Positions 36,402-44,608 of a stretch of DNA of 64,000 bases are shown here, piece by piece. This DNA is from Nocardia otitidiscaviarum NBRC 14405 (GTDB lineage: Bacteria > Actinomycetota > Actinomycetes > Mycobacteriales > Mycobacteriaceae). The stretch covers positions 54,365 to 118,364 of the forward strand of contig NZ_BAGD01000028.1 of NCBI RefSeq assembly GCF_000308635.1, in the 5' to 3' direction. The notes beneath the pieces are model-generated. The model made no database searches. It had not been told where the DNA came from and worked only from the letters and a program-made list of their open reading frames with translations. Position 1 is the first letter of the stretch; each line of letters opens with the position of its first letter. The position numbers and the translations under genes are program-made.

Positions 36402-37259
36402 GTGACCTTCAGGAGTGAAACGAGCGCCGTCCCCTCGATCGTGCTGAACGACGGGCAGGTGATACCGAAGCTCGGTTTCGGCGTCTTCCAGGTGACGCCC
36501 GAGCAAGCGGTCGACGCCGTCACCACCGCCCTGGAGGTCGGCTACCGCAGCATCGACACCGCCATGGTGTACGGCAACGAGGCGGAGGTGGGTCGCGCCA
36601 TCCGCGATTCCGGCCTGCCGCGCGACCAGGTCTACGTGACCACCAAACTGTGGAACTCCGATCAGGGCTACGACGCCACCCTGCGCGCGTTCGACGCCAG
36701 TATGGAACGCCTGGGCCTGGACTACCTGGACCTCTACCTCATCCACTGGCCGATCGCGGATTCCGGCCTGTACGTGGACACCTTCCGGGCGTTCCAATCG
36801 CTGAAGGCCGCCGGGCGCATCACCTCCATCGGCGTCTCCAACTTCACCCGCGAGCACCTCGAGCGCGTGATCGCCGAAACCGGCGAGACCCCCGTGGTGA
36901 ACCAGATCGAACTGCACCCCCGGTTGACCCAGCCCGAGCTACGCGCCTTCCACGCCGATCACGGCATCGCCACCGAGGCCTGGAGCCCGCTCGGTCAGGG
37001 CACCCTGCTCGACGACCCGGCCATCGTCGCGGTCGCCGAGGAAACCGGCCGCACCCCCGCCCAGGTCATCCTGCGCTGGCACCTCCAGTTGGGCAATATC
37101 GCCATCCCCAAATCGGTCACCCCCACCCGCATCGCGGAGAACTTCGCCGTCTTCGACTTCGAACTCACCAACGACCAGATGTCGCGAATCTCCACCCTGG
37201 ACAAGGGCTCCCGCGTAGGCCCCGACCCCGAAACCTTCACCGCAGGCGCCCCGGACTGA
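36402..37259 (+). CDS. Aldo/keto reductase
   Basis: 285 residues, (beta/alpha)8 NADPH-dependent oxidoreductase. Catalytic tetrad visible: Asp and Tyr in GYRSIDTAMVYGNE, Lys in VYVTTKLWN, His in YLDLYLIHWP. Cofactor contact AIPKSVTPTRIAENF near the C-terminus. Resembles mycobacterial Rv2971-type enzymes acting on small aldehydes such as methylglyoxal (inference). GTG 36402 preferred; GTG 36342 would add 20 residues of unlike sequence. It is divergent from the XRE gene and its 3' end overlaps the flavoprotein gene by 23 bp tail to tail. Confidence 0.92.
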   Translation: MTFRSETSAVPSIVLNDGQVIPKLGFGVFQVTPEQAVDAVTTALEVGYRSIDTAMVYGNEAEVGRAIRDSGLPRDQVYVTTKLWNSDQGYDATLRAFDASMERLGLDYLDLYLIHWPIADSGLYVDTFRAFQSLKAAGRITSIGVSNFTREHLERVIAETGETPVVNQIELHPRLTQPELRAFHADHGIATEAWSPLGQGTLLDDPAIVAVAEETGRTPAQVILRWHLQLGNIAIPKSVTPTRIAENFAVFDFELTNDQMSRISTLDKGSRVGPDPETFTAGAPD

Positions 37260-38604
37260 TCCACCCCAGGAACTCCGTCAACTCCACCGCCGCCGCCCGC
37301 CCCGCCCGATTGGCGCCGATCGTACTGGCCGACGGCCCGTACCCGATCAGATGAATCCGCGGATCCGCCGCCACCCGGGTGGCCAGCCGACCGTCCATGG
37401 TGATCCCGCCTCCGGGCCCGCGCAGTCGCAGCGGCGCCAGATGATCCAGGGCGCTGCGGAACCCGGTGCACCACAGGATCACCTCGGCCGCCTGGAACTC
37501 CCCGTCCGCCCACCGCACCCCGTCGGGTTCGATGTGGTCGAACATGGGGCGGCGGCGCAGCGCTCCCCGCGCCCGCATCGCCCGCACCCGCTCGTCCTCG
37601 CGCAACCCGGTCACCGACACCACCGATCCGGGCGGCAACCCCCGGCGCACCCGGTCCTCGACGATCGCCACCGCCGCCCGGCCGTCCTCGGGCGCGAACT
37701 GCCCGTCCCGGAACACCGGCTCCCGCCGTGTCACCCAGGTGGTGCCGGTGACCTGCGAGATCTCATCCAGCAACTGCACGGCGGTGATACCCCCGCCCAC
37801 CACGACGACGTGCTTTCCCGCGAACTCCGCGGCGGCGCGATAGTCGTGGGCGTGCAGTTGTCGTCCGGCGAATGTTTCCGCGCCGCGGTAATAGGGAATG
37901 AATGGCTTGTCCCAGGTACCCGTCGCGTTGATCAAGCCACGGACACGCAGCGTGGCGCCTGGGGTGGGCACCCGACGAGGAACGCCCCCGCCGAGGTCGG
38001 AGGCGGCGGCCGGAGCGGTTCGTCCGGTGCGCGAGGTGGCGGCGTCGCTCGGACCGGAATCGACAGCGTGGTCGGTTTCCGGACCAGCGGCGCCGCCACC
38101 GCGGTCTCCGGGGTTGTCCGACACCCGGCCCCCTGTCTCCTCCGGTACCCGGCCCTCGGCGACCTGGTCTCCGGCCTCCTGGGCCTCGCCACCCACCCGC
38201 GTCTCGGCGTGCAGCAGCCCGTCCACTTCAGCGTTCGGGCAGGTCGCGGCGGTGGCACGATCACACACCACGGCCACCGAGACCGGTCGGTGCACGCGCA
38301 GGTCGAACCGCTTCTCGTACAGTTCGAAGTAGTGCGGAACCGCGGTCGCCGCCTGCGCGTGCGCCGCGTCGGGCGGCAGGGTTTCGGCGAATTCCATCCC
38401 GGGTAGGTCGTGGACACGATTGACCGTACTCAGTGTGAGTGAGGGCCAACGGAATTGCCAGGCGCCACCCGGCCCGGGGGAGTGGTCGACAATGAGAAAG
38501 TCCTGCTCGGGCCGCAGCCCCAGTCGCCGCAGGTGATAGCCGACGGAGAGTCCGGCCTGGCCCGCACCGATCACCAGGATGTCCACATCGGGTGTCGCGC
38601 TCAC
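37237..38604 (-). CDS. FAD/NAD(P)-binding monooxygenase-like protein with insertion
   Basis: 455 residues. FAD Rossmann motif ILVIGAGQAGLSVGYHL at the N-terminus, then GPGGAWQFRWPSL, NADP Rossmann KHVVVVGGGITAVQLLDEI, and LINATGTWDKPF and VILWCTGFRSALDHL, typical of YpeL/CzcO-like flavoproteins. Residues from about 117 to 218 are a low-complexity Gly/Ala/Glu/Asp/Arg stretch where relatives have a short strand pair (see findings). Substrate unknown. ATG at 38604. Confidence 0.85.
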   Translation of the reverse strand: MSATPDVDILVIGAGQAGLSVGYHLRRLGLRPEQDFLIVDHSPGPGGAWQFRWPSLTLSTVNRVHDLPGMEFAETLPPDAAHAQAATAVPHYFELYEKRFDLRVHRPVSVAVVCDRATAATCPNAEVDGLLHAETRVGGEAQEAGDQVAEGRVPEETGGRVSDNPGDRGGGAAGPETDHAVDSGPSDAATSRTGRTAPAAASDLGGGVPRRVPTPGATLRVRGLINATGTWDKPFIPYYRGAETFAGRQLHAHDYRAAAEFAGKHVVVVGGGITAVQLLDEISQVTGTTWVTRREPVFRDGQFAPEDGRAAVAIVEDRVRRGLPPGSVVSVTGLREDERVRAMRARGALRRRPMFDHIEPDGVRWADGEFQAAEVILWCTGFRSALDHLAPLRLRGPGGGITMDGRLATRVAADPRIHLIGYGPSASTIGANRAGRAAAVELTEFLGWISPGRLR

Positions 38605-38725
38605 CGTCCAGACAGTACCGACGGTGCGTTACCGGTCGGTACACATGGCCGCGTCGAGCGCGGAACTGCCGGTCGGTCCCGCTTAGAGTGAAGGGACCAG
38701 GGTGCCGACAGTGGGGAAGGGACAG

Positions 38726-39451
38726 ATGCTCGGAGTCAGCCGCGATGGTGAGGTGGTCACCATCGAACTGCAGCGTCCGGAACGCCGGAACGCTCTCAAC
38801 CTCGAGCTGGTGGGCCGGTTGCGCGTCGCTGTCCAGGAGGCGGCGGCCGACGCACGGGTCATCGTGCTCACCGGTCAGGGGCCGATCTTCAGTGCGGGGG
38901 CCGATCTGGACGGCGTCTATTCCGACGAGTTCCTGGACGGCCTGATGGGCATGTTGCGCACCATCGAGTCGGTGCCGGTGCCCGTGATCGCCGCCATCAA
39001 CGGCGGTGCGCTCGGCGCGGGCGTGCAGCTGGCGCTGGCCTCCGATCTGCGGGTGCTGAGCCCCGACTCCTACATCGCCATTCCGGCCGCGAAACTCGGT
39101 ATCTCCGTGGACCGTTGGACGGTGCGCCGACTGGCCTCGCTGATCGGCTCCGGCCCGGCCCGCACCATGTTGCTGGGCGCGGAACCGATCCCTGCCGCGG
39201 ACGCCTACGGTTTCGGCTTCGCCAATCGCCTCGGCACCCTCGCCGACGCGCAGGCGTGGGCCAAATCCATCGCGGAGCTGGCACCGCTGTCGCTGCGGCA
39301 TATGAAGCTGGTGTTCAACGACGACGGCACCCGTGAGGCCGACACCATCGAGCAGCGAGAGGCGCTGAGGGCGGCATGGACGAGCGAGGACGCACAGGAG
39401 GCGCGCTTGGCGCGCCAGGAGAAGCGCACAGCGAGGTTCACCGGACGATGA
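38726..39451 (+). CDS. echA6: EchA6-like enoyl-CoA hydratase/isomerase family protein
   Basis: 241 residues, crotonase fold: TIELQRPERRNALNLELV, IVLTGQGPIFSAGADLDG and INGGALGAGVQLALASDLRV (oxyanion hole glycines). It closely follows M. tuberculosis EchA6, which lacks normal hydratase catalysis and shuttles long-chain acyl-CoA for mycolic-acid synthesis; the same role is inferred. The usual catalytic Glu positions are not obvious (IPAAKLGISVDRWTVRRLAS). ATG 38726 with GAAGGG upstream. Followed by the Rv0906-type gene with a 4-bp overlap, as in mycobacteria (Rv0905-Rv0906). Confidence 0.92.
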   Translation: MLGVSRDGEVVTIELQRPERRNALNLELVGRLRVAVQEAAADARVIVLTGQGPIFSAGADLDGVYSDEFLDGLMGMLRTIESVPVPVIAAINGGALGAGVQLALASDLRVLSPDSYIAIPAAKLGISVDRWTVRRLASLIGSGPARTMLLGAEPIPAADAYGFGFANRLGTLADAQAWAKSIAELAPLSLRHMKLVFNDDGTREADTIEQREALRAAWTSEDAQEARLARQEKRTARFTGR

Positions 39452-40653
39452 ATGCCGAACGAAACACCGGGACAACCGATATCGAGGTGGTGCGGGACCG
39501 GCTCACGGGTGCGGCCCGCACCGTGGTGGGTGCGGTGGCCGGTGCCGTGGGCATCGGCTGGCTGGTCCGCGCGGCGTGGGGGCTTCCCTCGGCCATGGGG
39601 GCGGGCATCTCGGCCATCCAGCCGACCGCCACCGCCTCGGTCCGCTACCGCAACCGCCAGTTCCACAACACCGAGCCGAGCAGCCAGATCGCCTCCGGTT
39701 CGGGTTTCTCGCTGCTGAACTCGGTGCTGACCAAACGCAATCTGGGCCGGGCCCCCGGCCCGATCCCGCTGGTCACCCCCGAGCTGCCGGAACAGGCCGC
39801 GGACCTGGCCGTCACCTGGTACGGCCATGCCACCGCACTGGTCGAGATCGACGGCTACCGGGTGCTCACCGATCCGGTGTGGAGCGAACGCGTTTCGCCG
39901 TCGCCGCTCATCGGCCCGGCTCGCCAGCATCCGGTGCCGCAGCGGCTCGACGAGTTGCCGCCGCTGGACGCGGTGATCATCTCGCACGACCACTACGACC
40001 ATCTGGACCGCGATACCGTGCAGGGTCTGGTGGCGAGCCAGAGCGCGGTCTTCATCGTGCCGCTCGGGATCGGGGCGCATCTGCGGCACTGGCAGGTGCC
40101 GGATGAGCGGATCGTCGAAATGGATTGGGGCACCTCGGTTTCGCTGTCGACGCTGCAGCGCGCACACGAGGGCACGGATCTGACGATCACCTGTACGGAG
40201 GCCCGTCACTTCTCCGGCCGCGGGTTGGTGCGCAACACCACCCTGTGGGCGTCCTGGTCGCTGGCCGGTCCGCGGCATCGGGTGTACTTCGGTGGCGATA
40301 CCGGCTACACCAAGGCGTTCTCGGAGGCGGGCGCGAAGCTCGGCCCGTTCGATCTGACCCTGCTGCCCATCGGCGCGTACGACGCCGCCTGGCCGGATGT
40401 GCACATGAATCCGGAGGAGGCGGTGCGCGCACACGCCGATCTGAATCTGGGAAACGCGGCGCACGGACTGCTGGTGCCGATTCACTGGGCGACCTTCAAT
40501 CTGGCCTTCCACGGCTGGTCGGAGCCGGTACAGCGGATGGTGGCGGCGGCCGACGCGGCGGGTACGGCCGTCGCCGTCCCGAAACCGGGACAGCGGATCG
40601 ACCGCAATGGCGTCCCACCAGGACAGACCTGGTGGAAAGATGTCAGCCGATGA
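39448..40653 (+). CDS. Metallo-beta-lactamase-fold hydrolase (NAPE-PLD/UlaG-like, Rv0906-type)
   Basis: 401 residues. A hydrophobic N-terminal helix (VVGAVAGAVGIGWLVRAAWGL) suggests membrane anchoring. The metal motif is VIISHDHYDHLD (HxHxDH), with further ligands in CTEARHFSGRG, YFGGDTGYT and LVPIHWATF. Family members include NAPE-hydrolysing phospholipase D-like enzymes; the substrate here is unknown, perhaps an envelope lipid. Start ATG overlaps the echA6 stop codon, so both are co-translated. Confidence 0.9.
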   Translation: MNAERNTGTTDIEVVRDRLTGAARTVVGAVAGAVGIGWLVRAAWGLPSAMGAGISAIQPTATASVRYRNRQFHNTEPSSQIASGSGFSLLNSVLTKRNLGRAPGPIPLVTPELPEQAADLAVTWYGHATALVEIDGYRVLTDPVWSERVSPSPLIGPARQHPVPQRLDELPPLDAVIISHDHYDHLDRDTVQGLVASQSAVFIVPLGIGAHLRHWQVPDERIVEMDWGTSVSLSTLQRAHEGTDLTITCTEARHFSGRGLVRNTTLWASWSLAGPRHRVYFGGDTGYTKAFSEAGAKLGPFDLTLLPIGAYDAAWPDVHMNPEEAVRAHADLNLGNAAHGLLVPIHWATFNLAFHGWSEPVQRMVAAADAAGTAVAVPKPGQRIDRNGVPPGQTWWKDVSR

Positions 40654-40682
40654 CCGAAGACCGAGTGTGAAGGAGCAGGGCT

Positions 40683-40973
40683 GTGAGTCTTATGGACACG
40701 CTCAAGGGATTGGTCGGCAAGGGCAAGGATGTGGCGGCCCAGAACGCCGAGAAGATCGAGTCCGCGGTGGACAAGGCCGGGGGCTTCATCGATCAGAAGA
40801 CCGGAGGCAAGTACTCCGACAAGATCGACAAGGGTGCCGAGGCGGTGAAGAACGCCATTCCGGAGCAGGGCGGCGCGGCCGCGGCTCCGGAGGCCGCGCC
40901 TGCCCCGGAACCCGCTCCGGATCCCACTCCGGGTGAGAACCCGCCGGGGGAGCAGAAGCCTCCGACCCCGTAG
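40683..40973 (+). CDS. Rv0909/MT0933-type antitoxin-like protein
   Basis: 96 residues. MDTLKGLVGKGKDVAAQNAE, KAGGFIDQKTGGKYSDKI and the following Ala/Pro/Glu-rich tail match the small antitoxin family represented by Rv0909. In M. tuberculosis the partner toxin Rv0910 (a polyketide-cyclase-fold protein) follows directly; here the next gene is ligD. GTG 40683 has AAGGAG 9 nt upstream, 29 bp after the metallo-hydrolase gene. Confidence 0.8.
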   Translation: MSLMDTLKGLVGKGKDVAAQNAEKIESAVDKAGGFIDQKTGGKYSDKIDKGAEAVKNAIPEQGGAAAAPEAAPAPEPAPDPTPGENPPGEQKPPTP

Positions 40974-40981
40974 GTCGGCCG

Positions 40982-41016
40982 ACCCGGAACGCGGGCACGG
41001 CCCGTCGGTTCCGGGT
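40982..41016 (+). terminator. Terminator after the echA6 unit
   Basis: Outer stem ACCCGGAAC / GTTCCGGGT (9 bp) enclosing an inner stem GCGGGC / GCCCGT with loop ACG and a small bulge, directly after the antitoxin-like gene. Confidence 0.7.
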
Positions 41017-41159
41017 GGCTCGTGGTTCAGGGGAGCTCTCTGACCCGGCCGGTTGCGACATTCGGGCCGTTCGAGTCTCCCGCGACCCGCGGGGACCCGA
41101 ACGGTCCGTTGGTTTTTCGGATCCCGATGATTGTCGCCGCCCACCTCTAGACTGGCGTC

Positions 41160-43454
41160 ATGGGGTCCCGGCGGAGTTTCGGGGGAGTCGAGGTGGCGCT
41201 GACCAACCTCGACAAGGTGCTGTATCCCGCCACCGGCACCACCAAGGGCGAGGTCATCGACTATTTCACGGCCATCGCCCCGGCCTTGCTGCCGCATATC
41301 GCGGGTCGGGCGGTGACGCGCAAACGCTGGCCGAACGGGGTGGACGAGTCCTCGTTCTTCGAGAAGAATCTGCCCGACCACGCACCGAAGTGGATCGAGC
41401 GTCATCGCCTCGAGCATTCCGACCGCACCGTCGTCTATCCGGTGATCGACTCGGTGGCGGGCATGGCGTGGCTGGGGCAGCAGGCGGCCCTGGAAATCCA
41501 TGTGCCGCAGTGGATATTCGACGGTGACGCGCGCGGCCCCATCACTCGGCTGGTCTTCGACCTGGATCCCGGGCCGGGGGCCGGGCTGCGGCAGTGTGCG
41601 CAGGTGGCGCTCATGCTGCGCGATGTGGTGCGCGATGTCGGCCTGGACGCCTTCCCGGTGACCAGCGGCAGCAAGGGCATTCACGTCTACGTCCCGCTCG
41701 ATCGTCGGTTGAGCGCGGGCGGCGCGTCCACCGTGGCCAAACAGGTGGCCACCAATCTGCAACAGCTGTACCCGAATCTGGTCACCGCGAATATGGCCAA
41801 GGCGGCGCGCGACGGCAAGGTGCTGCTCGACTGGAGCCAGAACAACCCGGCCAAGACCACCATCGCCCCGTACTCGCTGCGCGGCCGCGACGAGCCGACC
41901 GTCGCCGCACCGCGCACCTGGGACGAGATCGAGAATCGGAAGAAGTTGCGGCACCTACGCTTCGAGGAGGTGCTGGAACGGTGGCGGTCCGACGGCGATC
42001 TGATCGCCGCACTGGACGCGCCGCTGCCGGAGCATCAGCCCGACCGGCTCACCCGCTACCGCTCCATGCGCGATCCGGACCGCACCCCGGAGCCGGTGCC
42101 CGCCGCTCGTCCCGCGCCCACCGAGGGCAATCGCTATGTGGTGCAACAGCATCGGGCCCGGCGGCTGCACTGGGACGTGCGGCTGGAACGGGACGGCGTC
42201 CTGGTGTCGTGGGCGGTGCCCAAGGGTCCGCCGACCGACACCCACGAGAACCGCCTCGCCGTGCACACCGAGGACCACCCGCTCGAGTACCTGGAGTTCC
42301 ACGGCACGATTCCCAAGGGCCAGTACGGGGCCGGAGAAATGACCATCTGGGATGCGGGCACCTACGAGACCGAGAAGTGGCGCGACGACGAGGTGATCGT
42401 GCGCCTGCACGGCGAACGCCTGGACGGCCGGTACGCGCTCATCCAGACCAATGGCAATCAGTGGCTCATGCACCTGATGAAGGATCAGCATCCGGAGCTC
42501 GACCGGCCGGATGGCGACGGCGTGGCCGCCGGTGACGGCGGGCGGGTGCTCACGCCGCCACGGCAACCGGTGCCGCTGCCGCGCGGACTCACCCCCATGC
42601 TCGCCACCCCCGGGGACGTCTCCACGTTCGAGGCCGACGAGTGGGCCTTCGAAACCAAATGGGACGGCTTCCGTCTCATCGCCGAAATCGACGACGGCGC
42701 AGTCACCTTGCGCAGCCGCGCCGGGAATATCGTCACCGGCCGCTATCCGACCATCGCGCGGCTGGGCGCGGAACTGGCCGGGCATTCGATCGTGCTGGAC
42801 GGGGAGGCGGTGGTTTTCGACGATCACGGCACCGCCAACCTCGGACTGCTGCGCAACCACGCCGGGCAGGCGGTATTCGTCGCCTTCGATGTGCTCTACC
42901 TGGACGGCACCTCACTGCTGCGCAAACGCTACGACGACCGTCGCCGGGTGCTGGAGGCGCTGGCCGGGCGGTCGTCCTCGCTGGTGGTACCGCCGCGCCT
43001 GGACGGCTCCGGGGCGCGGGCGCTGCGCTACAGCCAGGAGCACGGGATGGAGGGGGTGGTCGCCAAACGCCGGGATTCGGTGTACCTGCCCGGTAAGCGC
43101 GGGCAGTCCTGGGTCAAGACCCGCAATTGGCGCACCCTGACCGTGACGGTCGGCGGCTACCGACGCTCGGATGTGCGCCGCTTCGCCTCCCTGCTGGTGG
43201 GGGTGGAGCACGAGGGCAGGCTGTACTACCTGGGGCGGGTCGGCACCGGTTTCAGCGAACAGGAGATGAGCGAGCTGGATTCGAGGCTGCGCCGCCTGGA
43301 ACGCAAGACCAGCCCGTTCGACAACGAACTCACCGGGGAGGAGCGCAAGGACGCGGTGTGGGTGACGCCCAAGATCACCGGCACGGTGCGGTTCATGAAC
43401 TGGACCGAGACCGGACGTCTCTGGCATCCAGCCTGGATTCCCGCCTCGGACTGA
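41160..43454 (+). CDS. ligD: Multifunctional non-homologous end-joining DNA ligase LigD
   Basis: 764 residues, the mycobacterial POL-PE-LIG order. POL (about 1-300): LVFDLDPGPGAG with catalytic Asp pair, VTSGSKGIHVYVPL, DWSQNNPAKTTIAPYSLRGR. PE (about 320-470): YVVQQHRARRLHWDVRLER, AVPKGP, FHGTIPKGQYGAG. LIG (about 490-764): adenylation Lys500 in FETKWDGFR, then VLDGEAVVFDDHG, MEGVVAKRRDSVY, WVKTRNW. It fills gaps and seals double-strand breaks with Ku. No ku gene is adjacent within this window, unlike in mycobacteria. ATG at 41160. Confidence 0.96.
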   Translation: MGSRRSFGGVEVALTNLDKVLYPATGTTKGEVIDYFTAIAPALLPHIAGRAVTRKRWPNGVDESSFFEKNLPDHAPKWIERHRLEHSDRTVVYPVIDSVAGMAWLGQQAALEIHVPQWIFDGDARGPITRLVFDLDPGPGAGLRQCAQVALMLRDVVRDVGLDAFPVTSGSKGIHVYVPLDRRLSAGGASTVAKQVATNLQQLYPNLVTANMAKAARDGKVLLDWSQNNPAKTTIAPYSLRGRDEPTVAAPRTWDEIENRKKLRHLRFEEVLERWRSDGDLIAALDAPLPEHQPDRLTRYRSMRDPDRTPEPVPAARPAPTEGNRYVVQQHRARRLHWDVRLERDGVLVSWAVPKGPPTDTHENRLAVHTEDHPLEYLEFHGTIPKGQYGAGEMTIWDAGTYETEKWRDDEVIVRLHGERLDGRYALIQTNGNQWLMHLMKDQHPELDRPDGDGVAAGDGGRVLTPPRQPVPLPRGLTPMLATPGDVSTFEADEWAFETKWDGFRLIAEIDDGAVTLRSRAGNIVTGRYPTIARLGAELAGHSIVLDGEAVVFDDHGTANLGLLRNHAGQAVFVAFDVLYLDGTSLLRKRYDDRRRVLEALAGRSSSLVVPPRLDGSGARALRYSQEHGMEGVVAKRRDSVYLPGKRGQSWVKTRNWRTLTVTVGGYRRSDVRRFASLLVGVEHEGRLYYLGRVGTGFSEQEMSELDSRLRRLERKTSPFDNELTGEERKDAVWVTPKITGTVRFMNWTETGRLWHPAWIPASD

Positions 43455-43472
43455 GCCCTTCGCCCCCCAGGC

Positions 43473-44117
43473 TCAGGCCGACTTCTCGAGCAGCGGTGTG
43501 AGCGTGTCGATATCGGTGACCACCGCGTGGCCCTGGAATTCGAAGTCGGCCCAGGCCCGGTCCATAGCCTCGATGTCACGTCCGCCCACCGCGTCCTTGA
43601 CGACCACCGGAATGAGGCCGAGATCGGTGGAATGCGCGACGGTCGGGGCGATGCCGATCTCCAGTGCCACACCGACGATCGTGTAGGCCCCGATGCCGAG
43701 ATCGCGCAGCGTGGCCGCCAGCGGCGTGCCCTCGAACGCCGACATGGCCGTCTTGTCGAAGACCGTCTCGTCGGCGGTCGGCCGCAGCTGCGGCACCAAT
43801 TCGAAGGCCGGGGTATCGCGCTGCAAGATCGGATGCACCTCGTCCACGGAATCCACCCGCTGCCAGTTCATGGCCATGCGCAGCGCGAATGCTCCGCTCA
43901 ACCGTTTGGGCAGGAACATGTGCCGCAGGAAGATCACGGGATAGCCCCCGCGGCGGGCGGCCTCGACCACCCGCACCACCCGCTCGGTGATCGCGTCGCC
44001 GTCCGGCAGCTGTGACAGCACCCCGACCTGCATGTCGTACACGATCACTGCCATCCGCTCGGGTGCGCACAGCTCCTCCAGCGAGTCCGGAATCTCCAGG
44101 CCGTTCCCGTATCGCAC
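43473..44117 (-). CDS. Isochorismatase-fold hydrolase without the catalytic cysteine
   Basis: 214 residues. Catalytic Asp in MAVIVYDMQVGVLSQ, Lys in VFDKTAMSAFEGTPL and the cis-peptide region IVGVALEIGIAPTVAHS are recognisable. At the position where nicotinamidase-like members carry the nucleophilic Cys (TEVCVxxT) the sequence has EIGIAPT. True isochorismatases (EntB, PhzD) also lack the Cys, so it may be an isochorismatase-like or other hydrolase. GTG 44117 has GGAGGA 6 nt upstream. Convergent with ligD. Confidence 0.85.
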   Translation of the reverse strand: MRYGNGLEIPDSLEELCAPERMAVIVYDMQVGVLSQLPDGDAITERVVRVVEAARRGGYPVIFLRHMFLPKRLSGAFALRMAMNWQRVDSVDEVHPILQRDTPAFELVPQLRPTADETVFDKTAMSAFEGTPLAATLRDLGIGAYTIVGVALEIGIAPTVAHSTDLGLIPVVVKDAVGGRDIEAMDRAWADFEFQGHAVVTDIDTLTPLLEKSA

Positions 44118-44608
44118 GTTATCCTCCACTCGCCCAATGCGTTTCGCCCCAACCCTACCCGCGGGCGAGCAGCTCGGGGGCAAACTCCCGGCGTCGTGCG
44201 CGGGAGCGGAAGGCGCGGCGCGCCCTCGATTCCGCGGTTGCGAGCGCACGCCGCCACCACACCGGCAACACCTGATCCACCGCAAACGCACGCCGATCAC
44301 GCCAGCCTCGCCGACCTGCCGGACGTCCTGCCCGCCGTGGTTGCGAAGTGCACAGGGTGCCGCGTCGCCGTGGTGATGGGGACGCGCCATCGATCTCGCG
44401 GCCGTGCGGTGGCAGCGGTGGTGGGCAGCTGCCCGGCGCGGGCACGCCACGCCCGGGTCGCGGGACGCGCCGATAGCGTTCGGATGTTCATTGACCAGGC
44501 CGGATGGTCGGCAGTACCTTGGGGTCTCCGATGCGCCGGATGTCCGTACGGCGCGATCACGGGCCTGATGAAGCTGGAGCGTCGGTGGGATACGACGCTG
44601 GAGGCGTA
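44118..44608. other. 491-bp spacer without a gene
   Basis: Very GC-rich divergent spacer between the isochorismatase-fold gene and the secreted lipase. No reading frame has coding-like composition, and I see no clear promoter, RNA or repeat. Confidence 0.45.

Noticed and set aside
44118..44608. Possible small gene ending next to the secreted lipase start
   Set aside because: The frame's translation is Arg/Ala/Pro/Thr-rich without any domain, and codon use is not coding-like.
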